From JAAXHE01 sp964551635 (lineage in GTDB: Bacteria; Latescibacterota; UBA2968; GCA-2709665), in contig CAZKDZ010000022.1 in assembly GCA_964551635.1 (NCBI GenBank), positions 1-39,668 on the forward strand: 39,668 nucleotides of DNA, written 5' to 3'. The translations under genes and the position numbers were made by a program. The notes under the pieces are model-generated. The model worked only from the letters and a program-made list of their open reading frames with translations, was not told where the DNA came from and did no database searches. Every line of letters starts with the position of its first letter. Position 1 is the stretch's first letter. This document shows positions 13,678 through 22,413 of this stretch, piece after piece.

Positions 13678-14766
13678 ATGGCAGGTACGGGGCGTGTTCG
13701 GGTTGGAATTCTGGGTCAGGGGCGCAGCGGACGCGATATTCACGCGGAGTGGTTGTGCCGTTCGCCCGAGAAATATACCATTGTCGCCGTGTCGGATCTG
13801 TTGCGGGACCGGCGCGACCGCGCGGTACGGGAGTTCGGGTGCGACGTATTCGCAGACTATAGGGACGTGCTGGCGCGGGAGGACGTCGACCTGGTCGTCA
13901 ACGCACTTCCCAGCCATCTGCACGCGCAAAGCACCGTGGAAGCGTTCCGGGCCGGCCGTCACGTCGTCTGTGAAAAGCCCGTGGCGGCAAGCACGGGCGA
14001 CTTTCGCCGCATGGTGGCTGCGTCCCGGCGCGCGGGCAGAATCCTGGCGCCGTTTCAGCAGTCCAGGTACGCGCCGCACTTTCAGCAGATTCGCAGGGTG
14101 ATCGATTCCAGGGTCCTGGGGAGAATCGTGCAGATCCGCATTGCGTTCAACGGATTCGCGCGGCGATGGGACTGGCAGACCCTCCAGGAATTCAGGGGCG
14201 GAAACCTTTTGAATACGGGGCCGCACCCGATGGACCAGGCGCTCTGTCTGCTGGAATGGAAGAAGCCCGCCGTGCAATGCATCATGGACAGGACGAATAC
14301 CTATGGCGACGCGGAGGACCACGTTAAGGTGCTGCTGCGGCGGAAGGGGTCGCCCACGATCGATCTGGAGATATCCTCGTGCGACGCCTTTTCCGGAGAC
14401 ATGTACCACGTTTACGGGACCCGCGGCGGGCTGGCCGGCGGTTCCGGCGGCCTGAAGTGGCGGTTCTACGATCCCGGTTCATCGCCGGAACAGCGGTTGA
14501 TCCGAACGCCGCTGCCCGGTCCGAGCTATTGCAGGGAGGAGCTGGCGTGGACCGAGGCCTCGTGGGCGCCCGATGAAGCGGAGAAGGATGCGTTTACGTT
14601 TATGTCCCGAGCGTTCTATGATCATTTGCATAAAGTCATAAGGGACGGTGCGGCATTGTACATCACGCCGGATCAGGTCGCCGTGCAGGTGGCTGTGATG
14701 GAAGAATGCCACCGGCAGAATCCGCTGTCCAGACGCAAGCCAAGAGGCTGGAAAAACGGGAAATAG
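13678..14766 (+). CDS. Gfo/Idh/MocA-family oxidoreductase 1
   Basis: A 362-residue NAD(P)-dependent dehydrogenase. ATG 13678 has GGAGGT at 8 nt. The Rossmann start is VGILGQGRSG (9-18), the catalytic-lysine motif is CEKPVA (98-103), and the substrate-domain motif NTGPHPMDQAL carries the family His/Asp pair. Members oxidise or reduce sugars, inositols, sugar acids or biliverdin-like compounds. The cofactor form and substrate are not deducible. It lies 87 nt after the lyase-like gene and 14 nt before a second, divergent member of the same family. Such pairs often carry out an oxidation and a later re-reduction on one sugar, which I infer here only from position. Confidence 0.85.
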   Translation: MAGTGRVRVGILGQGRSGRDIHAEWLCRSPEKYTIVAVSDLLRDRRDRAVREFGCDVFADYRDVLAREDVDLVVNALPSHLHAQSTVEAFRAGRHVVCEKPVAASTGDFRRMVAASRRAGRILAPFQQSRYAPHFQQIRRVIDSRVLGRIVQIRIAFNGFARRWDWQTLQEFRGGNLLNTGPHPMDQALCLLEWKKPAVQCIMDRTNTYGDAEDHVKVLLRRKGSPTIDLEISSCDAFSGDMYHVYGTRGGLAGGSGGLKWRFYDPGSSPEQRLIRTPLPGPSYCREELAWTEASWAPDEAEKDAFTFMSRAFYDHLHKVIRDGAALYITPDQVAVQVAVMEECHRQNPLSRRKPRGWKNGK

Positions 14767-14780
14767 AAAAAGGATACAGC

Positions 14781-15899
14781 ATGGCGAATATCAGTCGGAC
14801 GGTCCTGGTCGGTTGCGGGGGGATGGGCCGACAGCATCTGAAGATCATCCGGGGAATGCCCGATTTCGAGATTGCCGGCATCTGCGACGTGTTCGACGAA
14901 GCGTTGATTGAAGCCGGTGACACGTTCGGGGTGACGGCGCGGTACACGGACTTCGATCGGATGTACGACGAGACGCGGCCCGATCTCGTCGTGGTGGCCA
15001 CGCAGACGAGGGGACATCGCGAGCCGGCGGTGGCGGCGCTGCGGCGCGGGATATCCGTTCTTTGCGAGAAGCCGATCGCCATCGATCCCGCCGAGGCGGA
15101 CGAGATGGTAGCGGCGGCTGCCGCATCGGGCGCGAAGCTGGCCGTCAACCAGCAGAGCCACGTGAGTTCAGCCGTATTGACGGCGCGGAAGAAGATTCGC
15201 AGCGGGGATATCGGGCAGGTCGTTCTCGTGCGCGGACGGAACAAGTCCGGGCGCCGGAGTGGAAACGAGTTTACGGAAATGGGAACCCACGTCGCCGACA
15301 TGATGATGCGCTTCGGCGGTTCGCCCGCGTGGTGTTCCGGCAACGTCTGGTACGAGGGACGCCTGGCGAACGTCAGAGACGTGATGGAAGCAAAGGAAAT
15401 GTCGCCGCGGGACCGGGACTCAGGGCTTGTAGCGGGCGACCGGGCAACGGCGCAGTACGGCTTCGAGGACGGCGTTCTGGGAGAAATTCACTTCCTGGGT
15501 TTCGGGTCGGCCATGAGCGAGAACTACGGTGTGGACGTTATCGGGACCGAAGGGCAGCTATCGGTCCGCGCGTCAGGCAGGGTTGGGCAGGCGCTCTGGC
15601 ATCTTCCCAGGCCCATGGAAGGTTTGCCGGGGGGCCACGGGGACTGGGCGCCGGTTCCGTTGGGCGACTCCGGGGACGGCGATTCCATTGCCAGGATGTA
15701 TCACCGGCTGGTCGCGGCGATTGAGTCGGGGACGGACCCGCCCTCGAGCGGGGTCGACGCCCGGACGGCGTTCGAGATGATCCTCGGCATCTACCAGTCA
15801 CACAGGGAGGGCGGGCGCCGCGTGGCGTTGCCGCTTTCGGACCGCCGGCATCCGCTGGATGCATGGCGGGATGAGACGTCGGATTCAGATCGGAAATAG
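14781..15899 (+). CDS. Gfo/Idh/MocA-family oxidoreductase 2
   Basis: A 372-residue protein. ATG 14781 follows AAAAAGGA at 7 nt. The N-terminus is VLVGCGGMGRQHL (8-20) for dinucleotide binding, CEKPIA (95-100) holds the catalytic lysine, and EMGTHVADMMMRF gives the second-domain His/Asp. It is only distantly similar to the preceding dehydrogenase, so it is not a recent duplicate. The C-terminal part with GLPGGHGDWAPV and a helix of the type 'H-R-L-V-A-A-I-E-S-G' is typical of sugar dehydrogenases in this family. The stop is 2 nt before the next start, so it is certainly cotranscribed with the acyl-adenylating gene. Confidence 0.85.
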   Translation: MANISRTVLVGCGGMGRQHLKIIRGMPDFEIAGICDVFDEALIEAGDTFGVTARYTDFDRMYDETRPDLVVVATQTRGHREPAVAALRRGISVLCEKPIAIDPAEADEMVAAAAASGAKLAVNQQSHVSSAVLTARKKIRSGDIGQVVLVRGRNKSGRRSGNEFTEMGTHVADMMMRFGGSPAWCSGNVWYEGRLANVRDVMEAKEMSPRDRDSGLVAGDRATAQYGFEDGVLGEIHFLGFGSAMSENYGVDVIGTEGQLSVRASGRVGQALWHLPRPMEGLPGGHGDWAPVPLGDSGDGDSIARMYHRLVAAIESGTDPPSSGVDARTAFEMILGIYQSHREGGRRVALPLSDRRHPLDAWRDETSDSDRK

Positions 15900-15901
15900 A
15901 C

Positions 15902-16975
15902 ATGTCGATTGCCGAAAGCGTCAAAGCGGCGAGGGACGAGCTGGATGCCCACGTGCGTGACACCGTGGCATGGCATTTCGATCCGGAAACGGGTTGCCCG
16001 TTCTGGCTGGAATTCGCGGACGGTCTGGACTTCGATCCGCGGCGGGAGATCGGGCGTTTCGAGGACCTGCAAATCCTCGGCCATTTTCAGGACGAATGGC
16101 TGCGCGGCGGCCCCGTGCGCCGTTGGATTCCCCGCGGAAGCGAGGGGAAACGGACCTACGTCTTCGAAACGGGCGGGTCCACCGGGGTGCCGAAGTACCG
16201 GATCAGCCAGGACGACTTCCAGACCGACTACGAGATATTCAGCGGGTACCTTTCGGACGAGACGTTTCCCAGGGGCGCCGACTGGCTGATGCTGGGTCCC
16301 ACGGGTCCGCGGCGGCTGCGGCTGGCGGTGGAATACCTCTGCCAGATCCGCGGCGGCATCTGTTTTCTGGTGGATCTGGACCCCAGATGGGTCAACAAAC
16401 TGATCGCGCGCGGCGCCCTCCAGGAGCTGGAACTCTACAAGGCCCACGTGATCGATCAGGCGCTGACCATTCTGAGGGCAAACGACAACGTGAAGTGCAT
16501 GTTTGCGACTCCGAAGCTTCTCGAAGCGATTTGCGAAAAGATTTCATTGAAAAAGGCCGGCATTTCGGGGATATTTTGCGGAGGGACCGAGATGGACGCG
16601 CAGTTCAACCGGTTTGCGAGAGAAGAACTGGTTCCTGGAATCGACTTCGTACCCACGTATGGAAATACGTTGATGGGCCTGGCATACTCCAAGCCGCTCG
16701 AACCTTCGGACAACTACGCCATTACTTATTATCCGCCGGTCCCGCGCGCAGTAATCGAACTGGTGGACCCCGATAATCCTGACGAACATGTGGAATACTA
16801 CGCGGTTGGCAGGGTGATGCTGACAACCCTGACCCGGGAGTTCTTCATGCCGCGGTTTCTGGAACGTGACGAAGGCGAACGTGCGGAACCCGTCGAGGCG
16901 TTTCCCTGGGACGGGGTGAGGAATCTGGGTCTGTTCTCCGAGATGCAGGAGTCAGTGGTCGTGGGCGTATATTAA
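15902..16975 (+). CDS. Short acyl-adenylating protein (LuxE/PaaK-like)
   Basis: A 357-residue member of the adenylate-forming superfamily. The phosphate loop is TGGSTGVPK (90-98), and PTYGNTLMG and a late FMPRFLERDEGE segment follow in the order seen in PaaK-like proteins. It is shorter than phenylacetate-CoA ligases (about 430 residues) and close to LuxE, the acyl-protein synthetase that activates fatty acids for LuxC. The usual C-terminal adenylation subdomain is reduced. It probably activates a carboxylic acid as acyl-AMP and may pass it to a thiol, perhaps the cysteine of the dehydrogenase encoded 33 nt downstream. That transfer is an inference by analogy with LuxE-LuxC. No luciferase genes are present, so bioluminescence is not implied. 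Confidence 0.7.
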   Translation: MSIAESVKAARDELDAHVRDTVAWHFDPETGCPFWLEFADGLDFDPRREIGRFEDLQILGHFQDEWLRGGPVRRWIPRGSEGKRTYVFETGGSTGVPKYRISQDDFQTDYEIFSGYLSDETFPRGADWLMLGPTGPRRLRLAVEYLCQIRGGICFLVDLDPRWVNKLIARGALQELELYKAHVIDQALTILRANDNVKCMFATPKLLEAICEKISLKKAGISGIFCGGTEMDAQFNRFAREELVPGIDFVPTYGNTLMGLAYSKPLEPSDNYAITYYPPVPRAVIELVDPDNPDEHVEYYAVGRVMLTTLTREFFMPRFLERDEGERAEPVEAFPWDGVRNLGLFSEMQESVVVGVY

Positions 16976-17008
16976 CGGGAAGGCCCGACAGCGATCCACG
17001 AGGATGGT

Positions 17009-18433
17009 ATGACTCATATTCCGATCCTGAGAGCGGGAAAGCCATACACGAGTCTGGACGTCCAGGAAATCCCGCACGTTCAGACCGGAGAACCGCTCGT
17101 GCGGGTCAGCCAGGCGAATCCAGGCCTGATCGCGAGGGAACTCAACGCCGCGCACGCGAAAAAGCAGGCCCTGGATGCATTCAGCGTTTCCGATCTTGCG
17201 GCCATAACGCGCCGGGCCGGCCGGCTGTTCGCGGAGGCGGACCTGCCGCTGGACGGCCAGGCGCAATCGCCGGGGGACTACGTCCGACAGGTCTCAGGGA
17301 CAACGGGAATTCCCGAAACCCTTTGCCGGGAGAACATGGAAAAGATCCGGCTGGCCTGCGCGCAGATCGATGCCGTACTCGCCGGTCTGACGCGCGGGCT
17401 GGATCTGACTGTGCTGGACAGGGGGTGGGCGCCGGAAAACGGCCGGCCATTGAGCTATGTCCGCCAGACCGACGCGCTTGGCGCCGTATTGCCGAGCAAT
17501 TCGCCGGGTGTGCATTCGCTCTGGACGCCGTCGATTTCACTCAAGGCGCCCGTCGTACTGAAACCCGGCCGGGAAGACCCCTGGACCCCATATCGGATCG
17601 CACAGGCGTTTTTCGCCGCGGGATGCCCCGGCGAGGCGTTCGGCATCTATCCGACCGGGCACGCCGGCGCCAACGAAATCCTCCTGCGGTGCGGGCGCTC
17701 CCTTCTGTTCGGGGGCGGCGCCACGGTCGCGCCGTGGCTGCACGATCCGCGGGTGTCGGTCCATGGCCCTGGCCGCAGCAAGGTGATCCTGGGAGAAGAC
17801 GTGGTGGAACGCTGGGAGGACTTCCTGGACGTGATCCTGGTTTCGATCGCGGCCAACGGAGGTCGTTCCTGCATCAATGCTTCCGGCGTATGGACGCCCG
17901 CGTACGGACGCGAGATTGCCGAGGTGATTTCACAGCGGCTCGCAGAAATCGAGGCCCGGCCGTTGAACGATCCGAAGGCCCGGATTGCCGCATTTTCCAA
18001 TCCGGCCGCGGCCGCCGGGATTTCCAACATGATCGACGTCCAGCTGAAAAGCGGCGGAGCCGAGGATCTCACCGCGGGCCTGCGCGGCGGCCGGATTGCC
18101 GAACTGGACGGCCTGACGTTCCTGAATCCGACGCTGGTATGGTGTGAGTCTCCGGAACACCCCCTTGCGAATACGGAATACCTGTTTCCCTTTTCGAGTG
18201 TGGTCGAAGTGCCTCAGGCGGAGGTGGTACACCGGATCGGGCCCAGCCTGGTGGTCACGGCGTTGACTGAGTATGAAGACCTCGTCGGGGAGTTGTTGAA
18301 TTCGCCTCACGTGGACCGACTTAACGTGGGGCCAATCCCCACGAACCGGATCTCGTGGGACCAGCCGCACGAAGGCAATCTGTTCGATCACCTCTACCGT
18401 CAGCGAGCGTTTCAGTTCGCTCGGGGAGCGTAA
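17009..18433 (+). CDS. Aldehyde dehydrogenase-family protein, acyl-reductase type
   Basis: A 474-residue ALDH-fold protein. The start ATG has GAGG at 5 nt. Visible features are LGAVLPSNSPG with the active-site Asn164, APVVLKPGRED (cofactor lysine region) and NGGRSCINASG with nucleophile Cys288. Where hydrolytic ALDHs have ELGGK with the general-base glutamate, this protein has HGPGRSK (252-258), so that glutamate is missing. CoA-acylating ALDHs and LuxC also commonly lack it. This suggests a thioester is made or reduced, not hydrolysed. Placed between a LuxE-like activator and an alcohol dehydrogenase, it likely interconverts an acyl group and an aldehyde. NAD or NADP preference is not clear. 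Confidence 0.75.
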   Translation: MTHIPILRAGKPYTSLDVQEIPHVQTGEPLVRVSQANPGLIARELNAAHAKKQALDAFSVSDLAAITRRAGRLFAEADLPLDGQAQSPGDYVRQVSGTTGIPETLCRENMEKIRLACAQIDAVLAGLTRGLDLTVLDRGWAPENGRPLSYVRQTDALGAVLPSNSPGVHSLWTPSISLKAPVVLKPGREDPWTPYRIAQAFFAAGCPGEAFGIYPTGHAGANEILLRCGRSLLFGGGATVAPWLHDPRVSVHGPGRSKVILGEDVVERWEDFLDVILVSIAANGGRSCINASGVWTPAYGREIAEVISQRLAEIEARPLNDPKARIAAFSNPAAAAGISNMIDVQLKSGGAEDLTAGLRGGRIAELDGLTFLNPTLVWCESPEHPLANTEYLFPFSSVVEVPQAEVVHRIGPSLVVTALTEYEDLVGELLNSPHVDRLNVGPIPTNRISWDQPHEGNLFDHLYRQRAFQFARGA

Positions 18434-18443
18434 GGTTTCCCGC

Positions 18444-19559
18444 GTGCAACCATTCGACCTTCATCCTGCGCCGCGGGTGATCTTCGGCGAGGGCGCGCTG
18501 GCCCGGCTCCCGGAGCTGGCGGACGGATTGGACGGAGGACGAATACTGCTCGTGACCGATCCGGGGATTATCAACGCGGGCATCGCGGACAGGGCGTTGG
18601 GCATGCTGCGGGGGGCGGGGCGCGACGTCTTCCTGTTCGCCGACGTGGACGAGAACCCGACGACGGTCCACGTGGACGCGGGCGTGGCGGCGGCTTCAGC
18701 GCACGGCGGGATCGGTCTCATCGTGGGCCTGGGCGGCGGCAGCGCAATGGATTGCGCCAAGGGCGTCAACTTCATTCTCACGAACGGCGGGCGCATGGAG
18801 GACTACCGCGGGATGGGCGGGGCGCCGCGCCCGATGCTGCCGTCGATCGGCATTCCGACCACCGCCGGAACTGGGAGCGAGGCCCAGTCCTTTGCGTTGA
18901 TTTCCAGGCCGGATACCCACGAAAAGATGGCCTGCGGCGACCTCAAGGCGCGATTTCGCGGCGTCATTCTGGATCCGGAGCTCACCGCGAGCGCACCGGG
19001 ACACGTGGTCGCGGCATCGGGAATCGATGCCATCGCCCATGCGGTGGAAAGCTGCGTGTGTACGCGGCGGAACCCGGTATCGGGAATGTACGCGCTGGAG
19101 GCTTGGCGTCTGCTCGCATCCGGATTCGAAGCCGCGCTGGCGCCGGCGGCCGGCGCGAAGGCCAGGGCCGCCATGCTTCTGGGCGCGCACTTTGCGGGAA
19201 TGGCGATTGAAAATGCCATGCTGGGCGCCGCACACGCCTGCGCCAACCCGCTGACGGCCCGCTATGGAATCACACATGGCGTCGCGGTGGGCGTAATGCT
19301 TCCGTCGGTGATCCGGTTCAATGGAGAAACGGATGGCGCGCTCTACAAGGGCTTTGGGTTGACGCCCGGTGCGCTCGCGGAACGGATCGAACGATTCGCG
19401 AGCGCGGCGAATCTGCCCTTCCGCCTTCGAGAATTGCGCGTGGAAGCGGGACGCCTCCCCGAACTGGCGTCGGATGCGGCACGGGAGTGGACGGGTACGT
19501 TCAATCCACGGCCGGTCCGGGAATCCGACTTTCTGGCGTTATATGAAGAGACGTACTGA
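18444..19559 (+). CDS. Iron-type (group III) alcohol dehydrogenase
   Basis: A 371-residue protein with a GTG start 10 nt after the previous stop and AAGG upstream. Family motifs appear in order: GLGGGSAMDCAKGVNF for nucleotide binding, PTTAGTGSEA, then the metal site in GIDAIAHAVES (Asp and His) and AAHACANPLTARYGITHG (two His). These enzymes use Fe2+ or Zn2+ and reduce aldehydes or ketones with NAD(P)H, or do the reverse. It is the third gene of the acid-aldehyde-alcohol cassette. Its 3' end overlaps the start of the beta-propeller gene by 17 nt. Confidence 0.85.
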   Translation: MQPFDLHPAPRVIFGEGALARLPELADGLDGGRILLVTDPGIINAGIADRALGMLRGAGRDVFLFADVDENPTTVHVDAGVAAASAHGGIGLIVGLGGGSAMDCAKGVNFILTNGGRMEDYRGMGGAPRPMLPSIGIPTTAGTGSEAQSFALISRPDTHEKMACGDLKARFRGVILDPELTASAPGHVVAASGIDAIAHAVESCVCTRRNPVSGMYALEAWRLLASGFEAALAPAAGAKARAAMLLGAHFAGMAIENAMLGAAHACANPLTARYGITHGVAVGVMLPSVIRFNGETDGALYKGFGLTPGALAERIERFASAANLPFRLRELRVEAGRLPELASDAAREWTGTFNPRPVRESDFLALYEETY

Positions 19560-20700
19560 GTTCCATTCCCATCGAAGAGCGACGTGCAGGTGGAACGTTT
19601 TTCTCACATTCTGCGTCCTGTACGTACCGGTGTCCGTCTGCGTTGCCGGCGAGACGTCCTGGCCGCGGTTCCGTGGCGATGCGCAATCCTCGGGACTCGC
19701 GCATGAATCGCTGTCCGACAGTCTGGTTGTCCTGTGGGCTGCCCGTGTGCCGGAAGGCATTGAGTCCACCGCGGCGATCCGGGGGGGAACCGTTTTCATT
19801 GGGGGGCTGGACGGGAACCTCTATGCGTTTGATTTCGTCACCGGCGCATTGAAGTGGAAGTATTCCGCGAGCGGAGAAATCAAGTCGTCGCCGCTTGTGG
19901 CGCGCAACGCCGTCTTCTTCGGTGATGGAGACGGCGGCTTCCACGCCGTGGACGCGTCATCCGGAGAGGGGCTGTGGACCTATCGGACGGAAGGAGAGAT
20001 CATCTCTTCCGCCGCGGCGCACGAAGGGCGGGTGATCTTCGGGTCCTATGATCAGTTCCTTTACTGTCTCGCAATGGCGGACGGGAGCTTGGTGTGGAGG
20101 GTGGAGACGGAGGGCTACGTTCATGGCTCTCCGGCCCTTTGGGAAGGACGCGTGCTTGTCGCCGGTTGCGACGGCAGGATGCGCATGGTGAACGCCGCCA
20201 GCGGGCGTGAACACTCAAGGGTGGAGCTATTCGACTACGTCGCTGCAAGTGCTGCCGTGCGCGGCGAAAGGGCATACGCGGGCACCTTCGGAAACCAGGT
20301 CCTGGGCGTGGATCTGTCGAAAGCGAAAGTCCTGTGGCGGTACGAGCATCCCAGTCGCAAGTTTCCGTTCTACGCGTCTCCGGCGGTCAACGGGGAACAC
20401 GTTATTGTTGCCGGGCGCGACAAACTGGTGCGTGCGCTGCGTCCGGACGATGGTGAGTTGATCTGGATTCGGTCGTTCCGGTCCCGGCTGGATTCATCGC
20501 CCGTGATTGCGGGCAATCGCGTGTTTGTGTGCACCACCGCCGGGAAGATTGTGGCGCTGGATCTGGATTCCGGTGAGCCGCGATGGGAATTCCAGGCCGG
20601 ATCGGGAGTATTGGCTTCGCCGAGCGTGGCCGGCGGCAGGCTCGTGATCGGAACGACCGACGGGATTCTGTACTGTTTTGGAAATGAGGAAAGGGAATGA
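19543..20700 (+). CDS. Exported PQQ-type beta-propeller protein 1
   Basis: A 385-residue protein. ATG 19543 lies inside the end of the dehydrogenase gene; the frame is open further upstream, but only this start gives a signal peptide: a basic n-region (MKRRTEFHSHRRATCRW), then NVFLTFCVLYVPVSVCVAGE. The mature part begins TSWPRFRGDAQ and has about seven repeats of the type 'GKIVALDLDSGEPRWEF', the PQQ/BamB-like blade. Residues for binding PQQ itself cannot be confirmed, and many relatives are cofactor-free. It probably sits in the periplasm, possibly as a scaffold or electron-transfer partner. Its stop overlaps the next start as ATGA, so translation is coupled to the radical SAM gene. Confidence 0.8.
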   Translation: MKRRTEFHSHRRATCRWNVFLTFCVLYVPVSVCVAGETSWPRFRGDAQSSGLAHESLSDSLVVLWAARVPEGIESTAAIRGGTVFIGGLDGNLYAFDFVTGALKWKYSASGEIKSSPLVARNAVFFGDGDGGFHAVDASSGEGLWTYRTEGEIISSAAAHEGRVIFGSYDQFLYCLAMADGSLVWRVETEGYVHGSPALWEGRVLVAGCDGRMRMVNAASGREHSRVELFDYVAASAAVRGERAYAGTFGNQVLGVDLSKAKVLWRYEHPSRKFPFYASPAVNGEHVIVAGRDKLVRALRPDDGELIWIRSFRSRLDSSPVIAGNRVFVCTTAGKIVALDLDSGEPRWEFQAGSGVLASPSVAGGRLVIGTTDGILYCFGNEERE

Positions 20701-22043
20701 GTACCCAGGTTCACGTCCCGGAGCCCGCGACCTCCAGGAAAGAGTGGAGCGAAACCGCGGTCGGCAGCGTTTTCGTATCCAACTATCCGCCGTATTCATT
20801 CTGGAGGGACGGCCACAATTCGCGGGTTGAGGCGATGTTGCAGGTCCCGGAACCGTCGCCGGCGGATGTGCCGCTCGGGCTGTATCTGCATATCCCGTTT
20901 TGCAGGAAACGGTGCAAATTCTGCTATTTTCGCGTGTATACCGATCGCAACAGCGCTGAGATCCAGGTCTATCTGGATGCGCTGGCCAGAGAGGTGGAAA
21001 ACTACGCCGCCCTGCCCAGGATTACCGGACGCAGCCTGCAATTCGTCTACTTCGGCGGGGGGACGCCGTCGTATATCAGCGTGAAACACCTGAAGGCGCT
21101 GGTGGATCGGCTGAAGGCCGTGTTGCCGTGGGATGCCGTCGAAGAGGTCGCGTTCGAGTGCGAGCCGGGCACGCTCACACAGCCGAAGGTTGCGGCCATC
21201 CGCGAAATCGGCGTGACGCGATTGAGCCTGGGTCTGGAGAACCTGAATGACGGGATCCTGAGGGAGAACGGCCGGGCGCACGTCGGAAAAGAGATCTACC
21301 GGGCAATGGGCTGGGTGAAGAAGCAGGCGTTCGAACAGGTGAACGTGGACCTGATATCGGGGATGGTGGGCGAAACGTGGACGACGTGGAAGGAGACCGT
21401 TCAGGGCACGATTGACCTGGACCCCGACAGCGTGACGATCTATCAGATGGAACTGCCGTTCAATACGACGTATTCGAAGGCGCTTCTGGATGGAAACGGT
21501 GTGACGGTTGCCGACTGGGAGACGAAGCGGGCGTGGCATGCCCATGCGATGGACGCGTTCGGCGAGGCCGGCTACGAGATCTCCAGCGCCTATACGATGG
21601 TCAAGAAGGGCCGCCCGAAGCGCTTTGTCTATCGGGACGCGCTCTGGCGGAGCGCGGACCTGATCGGCGCGGGCGTCGCTTCGTTTTCACACGTGGGCGG
21701 GATACACTTTCAGAATCACACCCAGTGGGACCCATACGTCGACGACTGCATGCGAGGGCAACTCCCGCTGAACCGGTCCTTTGTACCTACCCGCGAGGAA
21801 TGCATGGTCCGTGAGATGATCCTGCAGCTGAAGCTGGGACGGATCGAGACCGGATATTTCAAGGACAGATTCGACGTGAATATCCTGGAACGGTTTGGCG
21901 AGCCCTACGCACGACTCAGGGACTTCGGCATGCTGGAATTCGACGCGAAAGAGGTCAGGCTGACACGCAACGGGTTGTTGCGGGTAGACCAGTTGTTGCC
22001 GGAGTTCTACGACGAAAAATACCGCAATTCGCGTTATACATGA
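20697..22043 (+). CDS. HemN/HemW-like radical SAM protein
   Basis: A 448-residue protein starting at the ATG of an ATGA overlap, with GAGGAAAGGG upstream. The iron-sulfur motif is HIPFCRKRCKFCYF (C69, C73, C76), followed by VYFGGGTPSYIS (118-128) and RLSLGLENLNDGILRENGR. That order is the coproporphyrinogen-oxidase-like pattern shared by HemN, the heme chaperone HemW, anaerobic heme-opening ChuW/HutW and class C radical SAM methylases. There is an extra N-terminal segment of about 60 residues (FVSNYPPYSFW). I cannot decide among these roles. Being the last gene of a carboxylate/sugar operon argues against a housekeeping HemW. A hairpin follows 16 nt after the stop. Confidence 0.75.
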   Translation: MSTQVHVPEPATSRKEWSETAVGSVFVSNYPPYSFWRDGHNSRVEAMLQVPEPSPADVPLGLYLHIPFCRKRCKFCYFRVYTDRNSAEIQVYLDALAREVENYAALPRITGRSLQFVYFGGGTPSYISVKHLKALVDRLKAVLPWDAVEEVAFECEPGTLTQPKVAAIREIGVTRLSLGLENLNDGILRENGRAHVGKEIYRAMGWVKKQAFEQVNVDLISGMVGETWTTWKETVQGTIDLDPDSVTIYQMELPFNTTYSKALLDGNGVTVADWETKRAWHAHAMDAFGEAGYEISSAYTMVKKGRPKRFVYRDALWRSADLIGAGVASFSHVGGIHFQNHTQWDPYVDDCMRGQLPLNRSFVPTREECMVREMILQLKLGRIETGYFKDRFDVNILERFGEPYARLRDFGMLEFDAKEVRLTRNGLLRVDQLLPEFYDEKYRNSRYT

Positions 22044-22058
22044 AGAATATTGAATATC

Positions 22059-22096
22059 ACACCTGTCCAGTACAGAATCCGACATTGGACCGGTGT
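22059..22096 (+). terminator. Weak terminator candidate after the eight-gene run
   Basis: ACACCTGTCCA (22059-22069) pairs with TGGACCGGTGT (22086-22096) with one mismatch and a 16-nt loop. It is followed only by GTTT, so intrinsic termination would be weak. Confidence 0.35.
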
Positions 22097-22106
22097 GTTT
22101 GACGTC

Positions 22107-22125
22107 CCCGGGAGCGAGGGCATCC
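22107..22125 (+). repeat. Partial copy of palindromic repeat
   Basis: The 19 bases CCCGGGAGCGAGGGCATCC are identical to 28523-28541. Here the second half of the palindrome is absent. Confidence 0.6.
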
Positions 22126-22413
22126 AGGTTATGGGTCACCTAACAGCGGTTTAATGACGTCCAATGTACTATATAACGCGTGGTCATTGAGCTTGTCGAA
22201 ATGCCCGCTATTCAAAAGCCATTCGATCCTTCGCCGGCCCTTCGACAGGCTAAGGGGACGGCTGGGCTTTCGCGACTCTCCCGCGAGGGGGGAGTGATTG
22301 GTCCATCAAGCCGGCGCGGGCGTTTCGTGCCATCCATTTGATTGCGGCTGAGCATAGCGAAGCCGCGCAAGGTACGCCTTTACTGTAGCTTCACTTTCTC
22401 GCGGAGTCTGTCT

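Larger units (their letters stand above)
22044..22413. other. Repeat-filled gap between two operons
   Basis: No gene. It holds a hairpin after the radical SAM stop (22059-22096) and a 19-bp copy of the palindromic repeat family (22107-22125). It also has an imperfect inverted pair TTGAGCTTGTCGAA (22187-22200) and TTCGACAGGCTAA (about 22240-22252), and a hairpin ACTCTCCC/GGGGGAGT near 22276-22294. The TTCGACAGGCT type is, from memory, a very widespread intergenic repeat in bacteria. Confidence 0.5.

Noticed and set aside
12754..14409. Minus-strand open frame of about 551 codons
   Set aside because: It spans antisense to two different real genes and their gap; no motif, no ribosome binding site.
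15902..18433. Bioluminescence (lux) operon
   Set aside because: The LuxE-like and LuxC-like resemblance is only at family level; no luxA, luxB or luxD is present.
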